Positions 23,255 through 31,683 of a DNA stretch of 64,000 nucleotides are shown here, piece by piece. Each line of letters starts with the position of its first letter. The stretch's first letter is position 1. The stretch spans positions 6,386,001 through 6,450,000 of the forward strand of contig CP018627.1 in NCBI GenBank assembly GCA_002021875.1, read 5' to 3'. This DNA is from Streptomyces hygroscopicus (GTDB lineage Bacteria; Actinomycetota; Actinomycetes; Streptomycetales; Streptomycetaceae). Made by a program: the position numbers and the translations under genes. The notes below the pieces were generated by a model that saw nothing but the letters and a program-made list of their open reading frames with translations, was not told the origin of the DNA and ran no database searches.

Positions 23255-23932
23255 ATGTCGCACCACATTCTCAACCGCCGAGTCCGCAAGGCCGGTGTGG
23301 CCGCGCTGATCGCCGCCGCCTCGGCCGTCGCCCTCACCGCCTGCGGGAGCAACGACTCGTCGTCCGACGCCAAGGGGGACTCCTCCTCCCACGCGTCGTC
23401 CTCCGCGAAGTCGTCACAGTCGGACACCTCGGTCCACAACCAGGCGGGCCGGACCGGCAAGCAGGCAACGGCCCTGGGCTCGGGGTCCGGCAAGTCGCAG
23501 GCGACCGCCGAATGCCAGCCGGGGACGCTGCGGGCGACCCTGGACTCGGCCGGTACCTCCCAGGCGGGGATGAACCACCGGGGCACGTTCCTGCGGGTGA
23601 AGAACACCGGCGACGAGACCTGCGTGATCAGCGGCTACGCCGGGCTGGCCCTGGAGGGCGCCGGGCACACCGCCATCGAGACCACCGCCCGCCATGGCAA
23701 CACCTACTTCGCCACCGACCCGGGCTCCCACCCGATCACCCTCGGACCGGGCAAGAGCGCCTGGGCCGACCTGGTGTGGACCACCACCGGCGCCTCGACC
23801 GCCCACGCGAAGTACCTGCAGATCTCCCCGACGGGCAGCAACTCCCACAGCACCGTCGCCTTCGGCGAGGACCTCGACAACGGCACCCTGTCGCTGACGG
23901 CCTGGTCCTCCAAGCCCCCCATCAACAGCTGA
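23255..23932 (+). CDS. DUF4232 lipoprotein
   Basis: A 225-residue exported lipoprotein. A basic start (NRRVRKAG), hydrophobic core and lipobox LTAC give a lipid-anchored Cys; a Ser-rich linker (about 30-75) follows; then a DUF4232 beta-sandwich with two Cys (AECQPGTL and ETCVISGYAG) that may form a disulphide. Function of the family is unknown. ATG 23255 is chosen for GGGGG upstream and a compact signal peptide; ATG 23243 and GTG 23213 are in frame. Confidence 0.78.
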   Translation: MSHHILNRRVRKAGVAALIAAASAVALTACGSNDSSSDAKGDSSSHASSSAKSSQSDTSVHNQAGRTGKQATALGSGSGKSQATAECQPGTLRATLDSAGTSQAGMNHRGTFLRVKNTGDETCVISGYAGLALEGAGHTAIETTARHGNTYFATDPGSHPITLGPGKSAWADLVWTTTGASTAHAKYLQISPTGSNSHSTVAFGEDLDNGTLSLTAWSSKPPINS

Positions 23933-23953
23933 CAACACGGCTGACGGCATAAA

Positions 23954-23988
23954 GAACCCCAGCTCGGACCCGGTGCGAGCTGGGGTTC
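23954..23988. terminator. Terminator between convergent genes
   Basis: A 13-bp perfect stem (23954-23966 with 23976-23988) between the rightward lipoprotein gene and the leftward response regulator gene. Its AACCCCAGCTCGGAC half recurs in the terminator at 51999. Confidence 0.75.
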
Positions 23989-24014
23989 CGCGCGTCCCGG
24001 CCACGCGCGGCGCG

Positions 24015-24674
24015 TCAGGTCACCAGACCCTGGCGGTAGGCGTAGACGACCGCCTGGACGCGGTCACGGAGTCCGAGCTTGGCGAGGATGCGTGACACGA
24101 AGGTCTTGACGGTCTCCTGGCTTATCACGAGGGTCACGGCGATTTCGCTGTTGGAGAGGCCGTTCGCGATGAGGCGGAGGACTTCCAGTTCGCGCGGGGT
24201 CAGCGGGATGTCCCGCGGGGGACCCTCGGCGGGCCGGATGCGGGCGGCGTACGTGCCCACGAGCTGCCGCGTCACCTCGGGGTCCAGCAATGCCGCCCCG
24301 CTGGCCACGGTCCGGATGCCGTGGAGCAGTTGGGACGGCGGCGCGTCCTTGAGCAGAAACCCGCTCGCTCCCGCGCGCAACGCCTCGTAGACGTACTCGT
24401 CCAGGTTGAACGTGGTCACCACGAGCACCTTGACGGGATGCGGCACCCCGGCACCGGCCAGCAGGCGGGTGGCCTCGATGCCGTCGAGCACCGGCATGCG
24501 TACGTCCATCACCACGACCTCCGGGCGCAGCCGGCCGGCGAGCTCGACCGCGGTCCGCCCGTCCCCGCACTCACCCACCACTTCGAGGTCGGGCTGAGCG
24601 TCGATGATCGTCACCAGCCCGGTGCGGACCAGCGCCTGGTCATCGCAGACCAGGACCCGGATCGGCTCGGTCAC
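24015..24674 (-). CDS. NarL/LuxR-type response regulator
   Basis: A 219-residue regulator: receiver with CDDQ (10-13), phosphorylatable D57 in VVVMDVRMP, FLLKD, then LuxR HTH with LTPRELEVLRLIANGLSNSEIA and VKTFVSRILAKLG. GTG 24674 overlaps the stop of the kinase by 4 nt. This LiaR/DesR-like pair is common in Streptomyces and often controls a nearby transporter; none is adjacent here. Confidence 0.88.
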   Translation of the reverse strand: MTEPIRVLVCDDQALVRTGLVTIIDAQPDLEVVGECGDGRTAVELAGRLRPEVVVMDVRMPVLDGIEATRLLAGAGVPHPVKVLVVTTFNLDEYVYEALRAGASGFLLKDAPPSQLLHGIRTVASGAALLDPEVTRQLVGTYAARIRPAEGPPRDIPLTPRELEVLRLIANGLSNSEIAVTLVISQETVKTFVSRILAKLGLRDRVQAVVYAYRQGLVT

Positions 24675-25858
24675 GACGGGCTCCTCGCGGGTATCCGTGC
24701 CCGCACGACAAAACCGCCGCCCGTCCGCACGCCCGCGCTGAAGTCGCCGCCCAGGACGTCGACCCGTTCGCGCAACCCGGCCAGGCCCCGCCCGCTCCCG
24801 CCGGGAGACCCGGCGGGGGACCCGGCCCGCGAGCCGGAACCGTCCGTGCTGACCTCCACGGTGATCTCCCTTGCGCCGTGGTGCACCTGGACCGAGGTGC
24901 GGCTGCCGTGAGCGTACTTGAGGGCGTTCGTCAGGGCCTCCTGCACGATCCGGTAGGCCACGAGGTCGCCGCTGCCGGTCGATTCCGCCGGCGTGCCCTC
25001 CTCGGTGAACTCCACCGGCTGCCCGGCCCGGCGGGTCTGCTCCACGAGCGGGAGAAGCCTGCCGACGGCCGGCGTCCTGCCCTCGGTGCCGTAGTCCGGG
25101 TTGAGCAGATCGAGCAGGTGCCGCAGGTCGGTGACGGCCCGTCGGCCGGTGTCGGTGACGGCGGTCAGGGCCTGGTCGAGCCGGTCGGGCGCGGCGGTCA
25201 GATAGCGTGCCGCCTCGGCCTGCACGACCATCGCGGTCACGTGATGCGTCACGACGTCGTGGAGTTCGCGGGCGATGCGGGCACGTTCGGCGGTGCGGGT
25301 CTGCTCGGCGACGAGGCGGCGGCGTTCGGCCTCCGCGGCCCGGGTGGAGCGCAGCCACGACCCCATGCCCCACGGGAGGGCCAGCGCCAGGTAGTACAGC
25401 ACGAACTCACCCGGCGATTCGGCGCCCGAACCGAGCCGGTAGAGCGCGACCGCCAGCGGCACATACGCCGCGGAGAAGAGGAGCGCGGTGGCGCGCCGGT
25501 GCCGTTCCAGATGGGACGCCACGCTCAGCAGCGCGACGGGCACCGCGGTACCCGCGAACGAGTGGTAACCGCGGAGCTGGTCGACGGCGAAGCCGACCGA
25601 CACCAGGGCGAGACAGACGACCGGCCACCGCCGCCGCACGGCGAGCGGAAGGCACTGGAGGGCGACCGCCACGACGGCCAGTGCGTCGAAGGGACGGCCC
25701 GGCAGCCCGCCGAGCTGCGTCCCGTGGTTGTGGAACGCCGGTACGAGCGACCCGGCGAGGATCAGCAGCCCGAGCGGCAGATCCCGGACCGTGACATCGA
25801 ACCGGCGCCACAGCTCCGGCACCCGCCGAACAGCGATCACCGGCACCGGTCTCATCAT
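24671..25858 (-). CDS. Membrane histidine kinase of the DesK/LiaS type
   Basis: A 395-residue kinase with four to five membrane helices (about 28-165), a short coiled coil, HisKA_3 with RARIARELHDVVTHHV (H200) and a HATPase with VQEALTNALKYAHG. The catalytic domain has a Gly/Ser-rich insert near residue 345 (GSRAGSPAGSPGGSGRG) around the G-box. AAGGAG precedes two ATGs (25858, 25855). It is coupled to the regulator by a GTGA overlap. Confidence 0.85.
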   Translation of the reverse strand: MMRPVPVIAVRRVPELWRRFDVTVRDLPLGLLILAGSLVPAFHNHGTQLGGLPGRPFDALAVVAVALQCLPLAVRRRWPVVCLALVSVGFAVDQLRGYHSFAGTAVPVALLSVASHLERHRRATALLFSAAYVPLAVALYRLGSGAESPGEFVLYYLALALPWGMGSWLRSTRAAEAERRRLVAEQTRTAERARIARELHDVVTHHVTAMVVQAEAARYLTAAPDRLDQALTAVTDTGRRAVTDLRHLLDLLNPDYGTEGRTPAVGRLLPLVEQTRRAGQPVEFTEEGTPAESTGSGDLVAYRIVQEALTNALKYAHGSRTSVQVHHGAREITVEVSTDGSGSRAGSPAGSPGGSGRGLAGLRERVDVLGGDFSAGVRTGGGFVVRARIPARSPS

Positions 25859-25935
25859 CGACTCCTTCGTCCCTCCACAGCCACATCACCGCGGCGAAGG
25901 GAAAACGCTACGCAGGGAAATCTCCAACGCGCGTC

Positions 25936-26859
25936 CTACGCGCGGTCCGCGGCCTGCGAGGTGACGCGCTCGATCGCCTGGACGGCAACGTCAGGCTGGT
26001 CGACGTAGATGTAGTGCTCGCTGTTCTTGGCGGTGCTCAGCCTGCTGCGGCTGGAGACCGCGAGCCACTTGCGCTGACCCTTGGACCACGCCCGCTCCAG
26101 GCCCGGCCCGTATTCGGGCACCGCCGCGAGGTATTGCTTCCCGTGGTGGATCACCTCCACCGGGATGTCCCCGGCGGAACGGACCTTCCCGTCCGGCACC
26201 GTGAGCATCTCCGGCTCCCCTCCGTGAAGGATCGCGAGGGTCTGATCACGCAATGCGACCGCCGGGCCGGTGGCGGATTCGGGAATTCCCTTGTTGAGAT
26301 CGGCGGTCTGGGTCGGTGAGGTGGCGTCCATCAAGACCAGCCCCTTGACCCTGTCCTGATGGCCGGGGGCATACCGGGCGGCGATGAGCCCGCCCAGCGA
26401 ATGCCCCGCCAGCACGACCGGACCGTCACCGGCGACACGATCGAGCACCGCGGTCAGAACCTTCCCCGTGCTGTCGAGCGTCTGAGGCCCATCCGGCTCG
26501 TCACTGGCCCCTTCGCCGAGCCGGTCGTAGGCACAGACCCGGTTCTTCTCACTCAGGGTCTTCTGGATCCCGGCCACCTTCTCCAGCCCGTCGCCACCCC
26601 CGGCCAGCAGCATGATGACCGGCCTGCCGTCCGCCGAAGTCCCCGAACAGGACACGTTCACCAACCGGCCGCCGACCTCGATCTTCTTGGTACCGGTGAG
26701 CAAGCCCTCATCAGCCGCCTTCCCCGGAGCGGCGGTGGACCTCCCACCCGCGGATGCGTCCGCATCCGCCTTCGTGGAGTCCTCACAGCCGACAAGCCCC
26801 GCACCTGCCACGGCACACGACAGCGCGAGCACTGCGGACAGCCGACCATTGCGGACCAT
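25936..26859 (-). CDS. Alpha/beta-hydrolase lipoprotein
   Basis: A 307-residue exported hydrolase. Signal peptide with lipobox GLVGC (Cys at about residue 25), acidic/Ser linker, then an alpha/beta-hydrolase fold: VIMLLAGGGDG, YDRLGEGAS, nucleophile elbow AGHSLGG and a late HYIYVDQPD supplying the His. Substrate is unknown; the overall plan resembles secreted esterases. It ends 77 bp from the kinase start, on the same strand. Confidence 0.8.
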   Translation of the reverse strand: MVRNGRLSAVLALSCAVAGAGLVGCEDSTKADADASAGGRSTAAPGKAADEGLLTGTKKIEVGGRLVNVSCSGTSADGRPVIMLLAGGGDGLEKVAGIQKTLSEKNRVCAYDRLGEGASDEPDGPQTLDSTGKVLTAVLDRVAGDGPVVLAGHSLGGLIAARYAPGHQDRVKGLVLMDATSPTQTADLNKGIPESATGPAVALRDQTLAILHGGEPEMLTVPDGKVRSAGDIPVEVIHHGKQYLAAVPEYGPGLERAWSKGQRKWLAVSSRSRLSTAKNSEHYIYVDQPDVAVQAIERVTSQAADRA

Positions 26860-27087
26860 GTTTGCTCCCCAGTAAGAGAATTGACGCCGAAAAGGCCACT
26901 TTTAGTGGCGGTCGACGCAATGCGCCGCCACATCCGCGGCCGAAGCACCGCGGCGATCTCGAACGCTACGGATCCGGCCCCCCGGAATCGTCACCACACG
27001 GTGGACACCCACACGTAGCTCGCACGGGGGACAGGCCCCCACAAGGCCCGACGCGAGCCAGGTCACGGCATCTGAGCCAAACGGAAA

Positions 27088-27120
27088 AGGCCCGGGTCAC
27101 AGAAAATGTGACCCGGGCCT
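27088..27120 (-). terminator. Original tRNA-Thr terminator, now cut off from its tRNA
   Basis: A 14-bp perfect stem (27088-27101 with 27107-27120) with GAAAA loop sits 6 bp beyond the tRNA 3'-end copy at 27126. Before insertion of the element it would have ended the tRNA-Thr transcript. Confidence 0.75.
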
Positions 27121-27125
27121 CAAGT

Positions 27126-27169
27126 GAGCCGCCTAAGGGAATCGAACCCTTGACCTACGCATTACGAGT
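27126..27169 (-). repeat. attL: 44-bp copy of tRNA-Thr 3' end
   Basis: Identical over 44 bp to 52038-52081, covering the acceptor 3' strand, T-arm, variable loop and 3' half of the anticodon arm. The sequence diverges right after, so this is a tRNA fragment and not a working gene. Such 3'-end duplication is the mark of tyrosine-recombinase insertion. Confidence 0.93.
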
Positions 27170-27571
27170 TGTCCGATCTTAATCCACCGGCTTCCACAGG
27201 CATCCGCCACGAGAACGGAACACCTGGTCAGTGTTGGTGCCGGACAACCACGGACCAAGGGGGACCATCCCAGATTCCCCGCCAACTGAGACCACAACTG
27301 AGACTGAGGAGTCTTGAGACCACTGGCTCCCGCAGAGAGCGTGCCCCGCCTCATCGTTAACGATCGTGTCCGCGACGAAGTCCCGATTCCATGCAACTCT
27401 CGCCGCCGCTCAGCCGATACTGACCCAACATGAGGAACGCGTACGCTCGGTGCTGGAGAGCGAGACATCCAGCCGGCCTGCAGAGGGGACTGAGATGGGG
27501 GCACGCAGTAGGCCGTCGGGCAGAGAAAGGTCTACGGTCACCGTTCGCCACGAGAGTCGGCAGGCCATGCG
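27170..27571. other. Left end of element without a confident gene
   Basis: This 400-bp stretch probably holds the promoter of the NB-ARC gene. A possible 69-codon frame (27366-27575, GTG start) ends with TGA overlapping the GTG at 27572, but it has no ribosome site and no recognisable similarity. I see no other structure. Confidence 0.4.
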
Positions 27572-30500
27572 GTGACGGACTACACCTTCCAGGCGATAGG
27601 GGCCGGATCCGTCGCCGCCCATCACATCGGGACAGCGATCACCGGCCAGGTCAACGTTCTGACGGCCGAGTTGCTGAACTCGGCGCGCGATGTCCAGGCA
27701 CCTTCCGGACTCACCAACGTGCCGCCGCTCCCCCTGTGTTTCGGCCGCACGAGCGAGCTGGGCTGGCTGCGCGGCACGCTCGGGCAGCCGGCCGCCGGGA
27801 CTGCCGTCGTCCAAGGCCTCGGCGGCGTGGGAAAGAGCACCCTCGCGCTTGCATATGCCCACAGACACCGTCGCGACTACACCGTGATGTGGTGGATTGC
27901 CGCCGCATCACCCGACCACATCGAGCAATCGCTGGCCGACCTCGCTCTGCGACTGATCCCCGTGTGGGCCGGCAGCACGTCTATCGAAGAACGCGCCGCC
28001 TGGGCGATGTCGTGGCTACAGTGGCATCCGGGGTGGCTGCTGATCTTCGACAACGTTGAGGATCCGGCCGATCTGCAGCCCTACGTCAGCACGTCTAACG
28101 GCCACGTCATCGCTACCAGCCGACGATCAGCTAGCTGGCCGACCTCCGTCGCAACGCTGGCCCTCGACGTACTCGACCTGGCTGCAGCGAGTGAACTCCT
28201 CTGTAGCCAGGTGCTCGGCACGACTTCGCCGACCCACCGTCAGATACAGGAGACCCGGGCCCTCTCGGCCGACCTGGGGCAGCTTCCCATCGCCCTGATG
28301 CAGGCTGGCGCCTACCTCGCGCAGAACCCAACGATCAGCATCGAACGTTACCGCCGAAGGCTGATAGGCGCGTTGGACAAGGCTCCCGAAGGTGTAGACC
28401 CTGAGCGCACCGTCGCCCGGATCTGGCGCCAGACGATTAGCACCCTCACGGAGCGCAGCCCTCTGGCAGTCCGGGTCCTGTCCACACTGGCGTGGCTAGC
28501 CCCCGACGACATCCCAGTTGAGTTGCTGACCCCTATCACCGACGACAGCGATGACCTTCACGAAGCCCTTGGGGTGCTTGCTGTCTACTGCATGGTCTCC
28601 CTCACTCAGGACTCGGTGAGCATCCACCGCCTCGTCCAGACCACGCTCCGGAACCAGCCGCCCATCGGTGACAGCGCGCCAACCGGCAGGCTAGAGGCCG
28701 AACGGCTGCTGAGCGCTGCGGTCGCCCCCCTGGGAGAACCGCCCGACTCTGGCCGGTCCCCCGCCTGGGATCGGCTGCTCCCGCACCTCGTCGCGCTCGC
28801 TGCCACTACTCCTGACGGGCACGCTGACACCTTTCCCGCCGGACGGTACGCGAGCGCTGCACTCTATCTCCAGGGCCTCGGTCATGACGCACGCGCCGTT
28901 CCACTGCTCACGGCGGCCCTCGCCCGCTGCGAAGCGCTCGCTGGCGCCGAGCACGAAATCACCATGAAGGTCCGTTCGAACCTGGGCGACGCCTACTACG
29001 GAGCCGGGGACTTCGAACGGTCCATCGCCATCCTCGAACCGTTGGTCGCCCAGTGCGCGCAGGTACTCGGCGACTCGCATCCGGGGACGCTCACCGTCGC
29101 CGCTAACCTTGCCAACTCGTACCGTGACTCCGGCGATCTGGCCCGTGCCATCACACTCCACGAGGAGACGTTGGCCCGGCGTAGGCACGCACTTGGCAAC
29201 GATCACCCCGACACTCTCGTCAGCTGCGAGGAACTGGCCCGCACCTACCATGCGTCCGGCGACTTGGATCGTGCTGTCTCTCTGCATGAGGCCACACTCA
29301 CGCAGTACCAGCGACTCCTAGGACCAACTCACCCTGCCACGCTGTCCAGCCAGCACGGTCTAGCAGCGGTCTACCTCGCTTCAGGCGACCTGTCCCGCGC
29401 CATTCCGATGTACACCGCCGTCTTCGCACAACGGCAGCAGGCGCTCGGCGACAGCGATCCCGAGACCATCACCAGCCGGAACAACCTTGCCTACGCCTAT
29501 CTGACCGCCGGACGCCCTGACCAGGCAGCGCAGCACCTCAAGACGGCCCTGGCCCGGTGCGAGGAGGTGTACGGCGAGACGCACCCAGAGACCATTGCCG
29601 TCCGTGCGAACCTCGGCTGTGCCTACCGGGACGCTGGAGACTCCACCCGTTCGCTTCCATTGCTGGAGACCGCGGCCGCGCAGAGCGCCCACCTTCTCGG
29701 CGATGCCCACCCCCAGACCCTGACCACCAGGAACGGACTGGCGCGGGCATACCAGGCCGCCGGCCACGATGGACGGGCGATCGCCCAGTACGACACCATC
29801 CTCAAGCACCGTGCCGCGCTGCTCGGCGAGACCCACCCCCATACCATCGCCACTCGAAGCGGCCTCGCGAATGCACACCTCGCGGCGGGCGACCCTGATC
29901 GCGCCGTCCCGCTGTTCGAAACAGTCGTCGCCCAGTGCGAGCAGGTCTTCGGCGAGTCACACCCGGACACCCTGTCCAACTACATCGGCCTGGCCGACGC
30001 ACTACGCCAGACGGACAATCCGGCACGGGCCGTGCCCCTCTCGGAGTCAACGCTGGAGCGGTGCGTCCGTTCGCTCGGCGAGGACCACCCGCACACCATG
30101 GTGTGTCGGAGCAACCTGGCCCTCGCACACCTCACAGTTGGCGACGCTCCGCGCGCCGTCCAGCTCCTCGAAGGCGCCGTGTGCAACGCCAGCCTCATCT
30201 TCGGCGACACACACCCGCACACGGTCACCAGCCGGATAAACCTGGCCGCCGCTCACATGGAGTCCGACAACGCGGCACAGGCAGTCGCCGTCCTGGAGGA
30301 CGTCCGCGCCCAGCTGGAGGCCGAACTCGGCCGGGTCCACCCGCAAACACTTCACTGCACCGCCATGCTGGCCCGCGCCCTCGGCGGGTCCGGCGGCCTC
30401 CCCCGGGCGACCGAACTGCTGGAACACAGCGTTGCGCTCGCCGAGAAGGAACTCGGCGTCACCCACCCGAACACAGTCAAGCAACGGCAGTACCTGGCTG

Positions 30501-30784
30501 AGATCTACCGGGCCAACGACCAACCCGACTTGGCTGTGCCGCTGTACGAAGCCAACCTCACCCACTGGCAGCAGACCCTCGGCGACCACCCCAACGTCCT
30601 GAACGCCCAACTCACCCTGGCGGACACCCACCGGGAAGCCGGTGCACACCAAAAGGCGATCGCCGTCTATCGCGTAGCCCTCGGCCGGATCGAGCCCACC
30701 CTGGGCCCGGAGAACCCGCTCGTCGCACAGATCCGCGCGAGGATCGACGCAGCCGAGTACGCCGCTTCGAGGTCTGACCTTTAG
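27572..30784 (+). CDS. STAND-class NB-ARC ATPase with about 14 TPRs
   Basis: A 1070-residue protein built like bacterial NLRs. Residues 13-25 (SVAAHHIGTAITG) match 10 of 13 residues near the C-terminus of the small protein encoded at 30995. Then NB-ARC: Walker A GLGGVGKST (82-90), Walker B WLLIFDN (155-161), HVIATSR and a GLPLAL-like QLPIALMQAGAYLA, followed by a winged helix. From about residue 450 to the end run about 14 repeats of 42 residues (LGDSHPGTLTVAANLANSYR-type), kinesin-light-chain-like TPRs. No toxin domain is fused, so any effector must be separate. STAND ATPases of this class sense ligands through the repeats and oligomerise. It is cargo at the left end of the AICE; defence is likely but inferred. 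GTG 27572 has only a weak ribosome site. Confidence 0.85.
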   Translation: MTDYTFQAIGAGSVAAHHIGTAITGQVNVLTAELLNSARDVQAPSGLTNVPPLPLCFGRTSELGWLRGTLGQPAAGTAVVQGLGGVGKSTLALAYAHRHRRDYTVMWWIAAASPDHIEQSLADLALRLIPVWAGSTSIEERAAWAMSWLQWHPGWLLIFDNVEDPADLQPYVSTSNGHVIATSRRSASWPTSVATLALDVLDLAAASELLCSQVLGTTSPTHRQIQETRALSADLGQLPIALMQAGAYLAQNPTISIERYRRRLIGALDKAPEGVDPERTVARIWRQTISTLTERSPLAVRVLSTLAWLAPDDIPVELLTPITDDSDDLHEALGVLAVYCMVSLTQDSVSIHRLVQTTLRNQPPIGDSAPTGRLEAERLLSAAVAPLGEPPDSGRSPAWDRLLPHLVALAATTPDGHADTFPAGRYASAALYLQGLGHDARAVPLLTAALARCEALAGAEHEITMKVRSNLGDAYYGAGDFERSIAILEPLVAQCAQVLGDSHPGTLTVAANLANSYRDSGDLARAITLHEETLARRRHALGNDHPDTLVSCEELARTYHASGDLDRAVSLHEATLTQYQRLLGPTHPATLSSQHGLAAVYLASGDLSRAIPMYTAVFAQRQQALGDSDPETITSRNNLAYAYLTAGRPDQAAQHLKTALARCEEVYGETHPETIAVRANLGCAYRDAGDSTRSLPLLETAAAQSAHLLGDAHPQTLTTRNGLARAYQAAGHDGRAIAQYDTILKHRAALLGETHPHTIATRSGLANAHLAAGDPDRAVPLFETVVAQCEQVFGESHPDTLSNYIGLADALRQTDNPARAVPLSESTLERCVRSLGEDHPHTMVCRSNLALAHLTVGDAPRAVQLLEGAVCNASLIFGDTHPHTVTSRINLAAAHMESDNAAQAVAVLEDVRAQLEAELGRVHPQTLHCTAMLARALGGSGGLPRATELLEHSVALAEKELGVTHPNTVKQRQYLAEIYRANDQPDLAVPLYEANLTHWQQTLGDHPNVLNAQLTLADTHREAGAHQKAIAVYRVALGRIEPTLGPENPLVAQIRARIDAAEYAASRSDL

Positions 30785-30994
30785 TACTCCATTGAAGCTC
30801 TCCGTTTCCCTGGTCAGCGATCTGCCAGTCGGGAGCGTAGCCAGGCGGCGCCAGGGGCGGGAAGGTGTTCGCTGGCCAGCGTGGAGTAAGACCGGTCGAC
30901 GTTCCGCGAATGCAGAGTTGCCGCGTGCACGCTGGCTGGGCGGCTTAATCTGGTGCCCTGGCGTCAGTCATTGACAGGATTTCGGGGGTGGGTT

Positions 30995-31411
30995 GTGGGA
31001 GCGGAGATCGTGCAGTTTCTGGAGCAGGCAGGGCCGTATCTAAGCGCGGCTCTGGGTACCTATGGTGCGGGGGTACTTGCCCGAGCTGAGGACGCTGCGG
31101 TGGGAGCCACGGCGAATGCAGGGCGCAGCATCTTGCACGCGGTCTGGCGGCGCCGGAGCCCGGCCGGACGGCCCGAGCTGGAGGCGGCGGTGCGTGAGGC
31201 GGCCGAGGAGCCGGAGGACGCCGATGCTGCAGCCGCGCTACGTCAGCAGATCAAGCGGACGCTGAGGGAGAATCCGCAGTTGCTTGCCGAACTGGCCGCC
31301 CAGCTTCCCCCGACCGGTGCGGTGACGATCACCGCGTCCGGTGAACGGTCTATCGCCGCACACACAATCGGCACGGCCGTCACCGGAGACAACACAACGA
31401 TCCGTCCATGA
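30995..31411 (+). CDS. Small adaptor-like protein sharing a motif with the NB-ARC ATPase
   Basis: A 138-residue protein. An N-terminal helix (GAEIVQFLEQAGPYLSAALGTYGAG) resembles a membrane-seeking or packing helix; an amphipathic helical middle (about 25-102, rich in Ala and Glu) follows; then TGAVTITASGERSIAAHTIGTAVTGDN. The stretch S119-G131 matches residues 13-25 of the NB-ARC protein. The same small-protein type is often found beside NB-ARC or TPR genes in actinomycetes, as far as I recall. A shared motif suggests a homotypic contact, so this may be the effector or adaptor of the STAND ATPase. GGGGTGG lies just before GTG 30995. Confidence 0.65.
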   Translation: MGAEIVQFLEQAGPYLSAALGTYGAGVLARAEDAAVGATANAGRSILHAVWRRRSPAGRPELEAAVREAAEEPEDADAAAALRQQIKRTLRENPQLLAELAAQLPPTGAVTITASGERSIAAHTIGTAVTGDNTTIRP

Positions 31412-31683
31412 CCCCGCCCCAGCCCGAACGCGGCACCGGTTCCACCGCCTCGGGTCACCAGCCCGTGGCAGCAAACCGAATCGAAGCTGCCAGTTTTTAC
31501 TGAACTGTCGCGGTGTTGACGTTGGTCATCGTTGAGCGCCCTTCCACTGCCCGGGAGGGCGCTCGTGTGTGAACACCGCCTTCAGGAGCATCTGAAGTAG
31601 TTCGCCCCCCTGTCCACAGCGCTGAGCAGCTGGGGGGCAGGGCCGCGCCATCGAGGAGTGGCGATGGCTATTGCCGCTCTAGC

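Noticed and set aside
27126..27169. Second tRNA-Thr gene
   Set aside because: Only the 3' part matches; the 5' acceptor strand and D-arm are missing, so it is an attachment-site copy.
27366..27575. Possible 69-codon gene ahead of the NB-ARC gene
   Set aside because: Its TGA overlaps GTG 27572, which is suggestive, but there is no ribosome site, no recognisable fold and codon use is not convincing.
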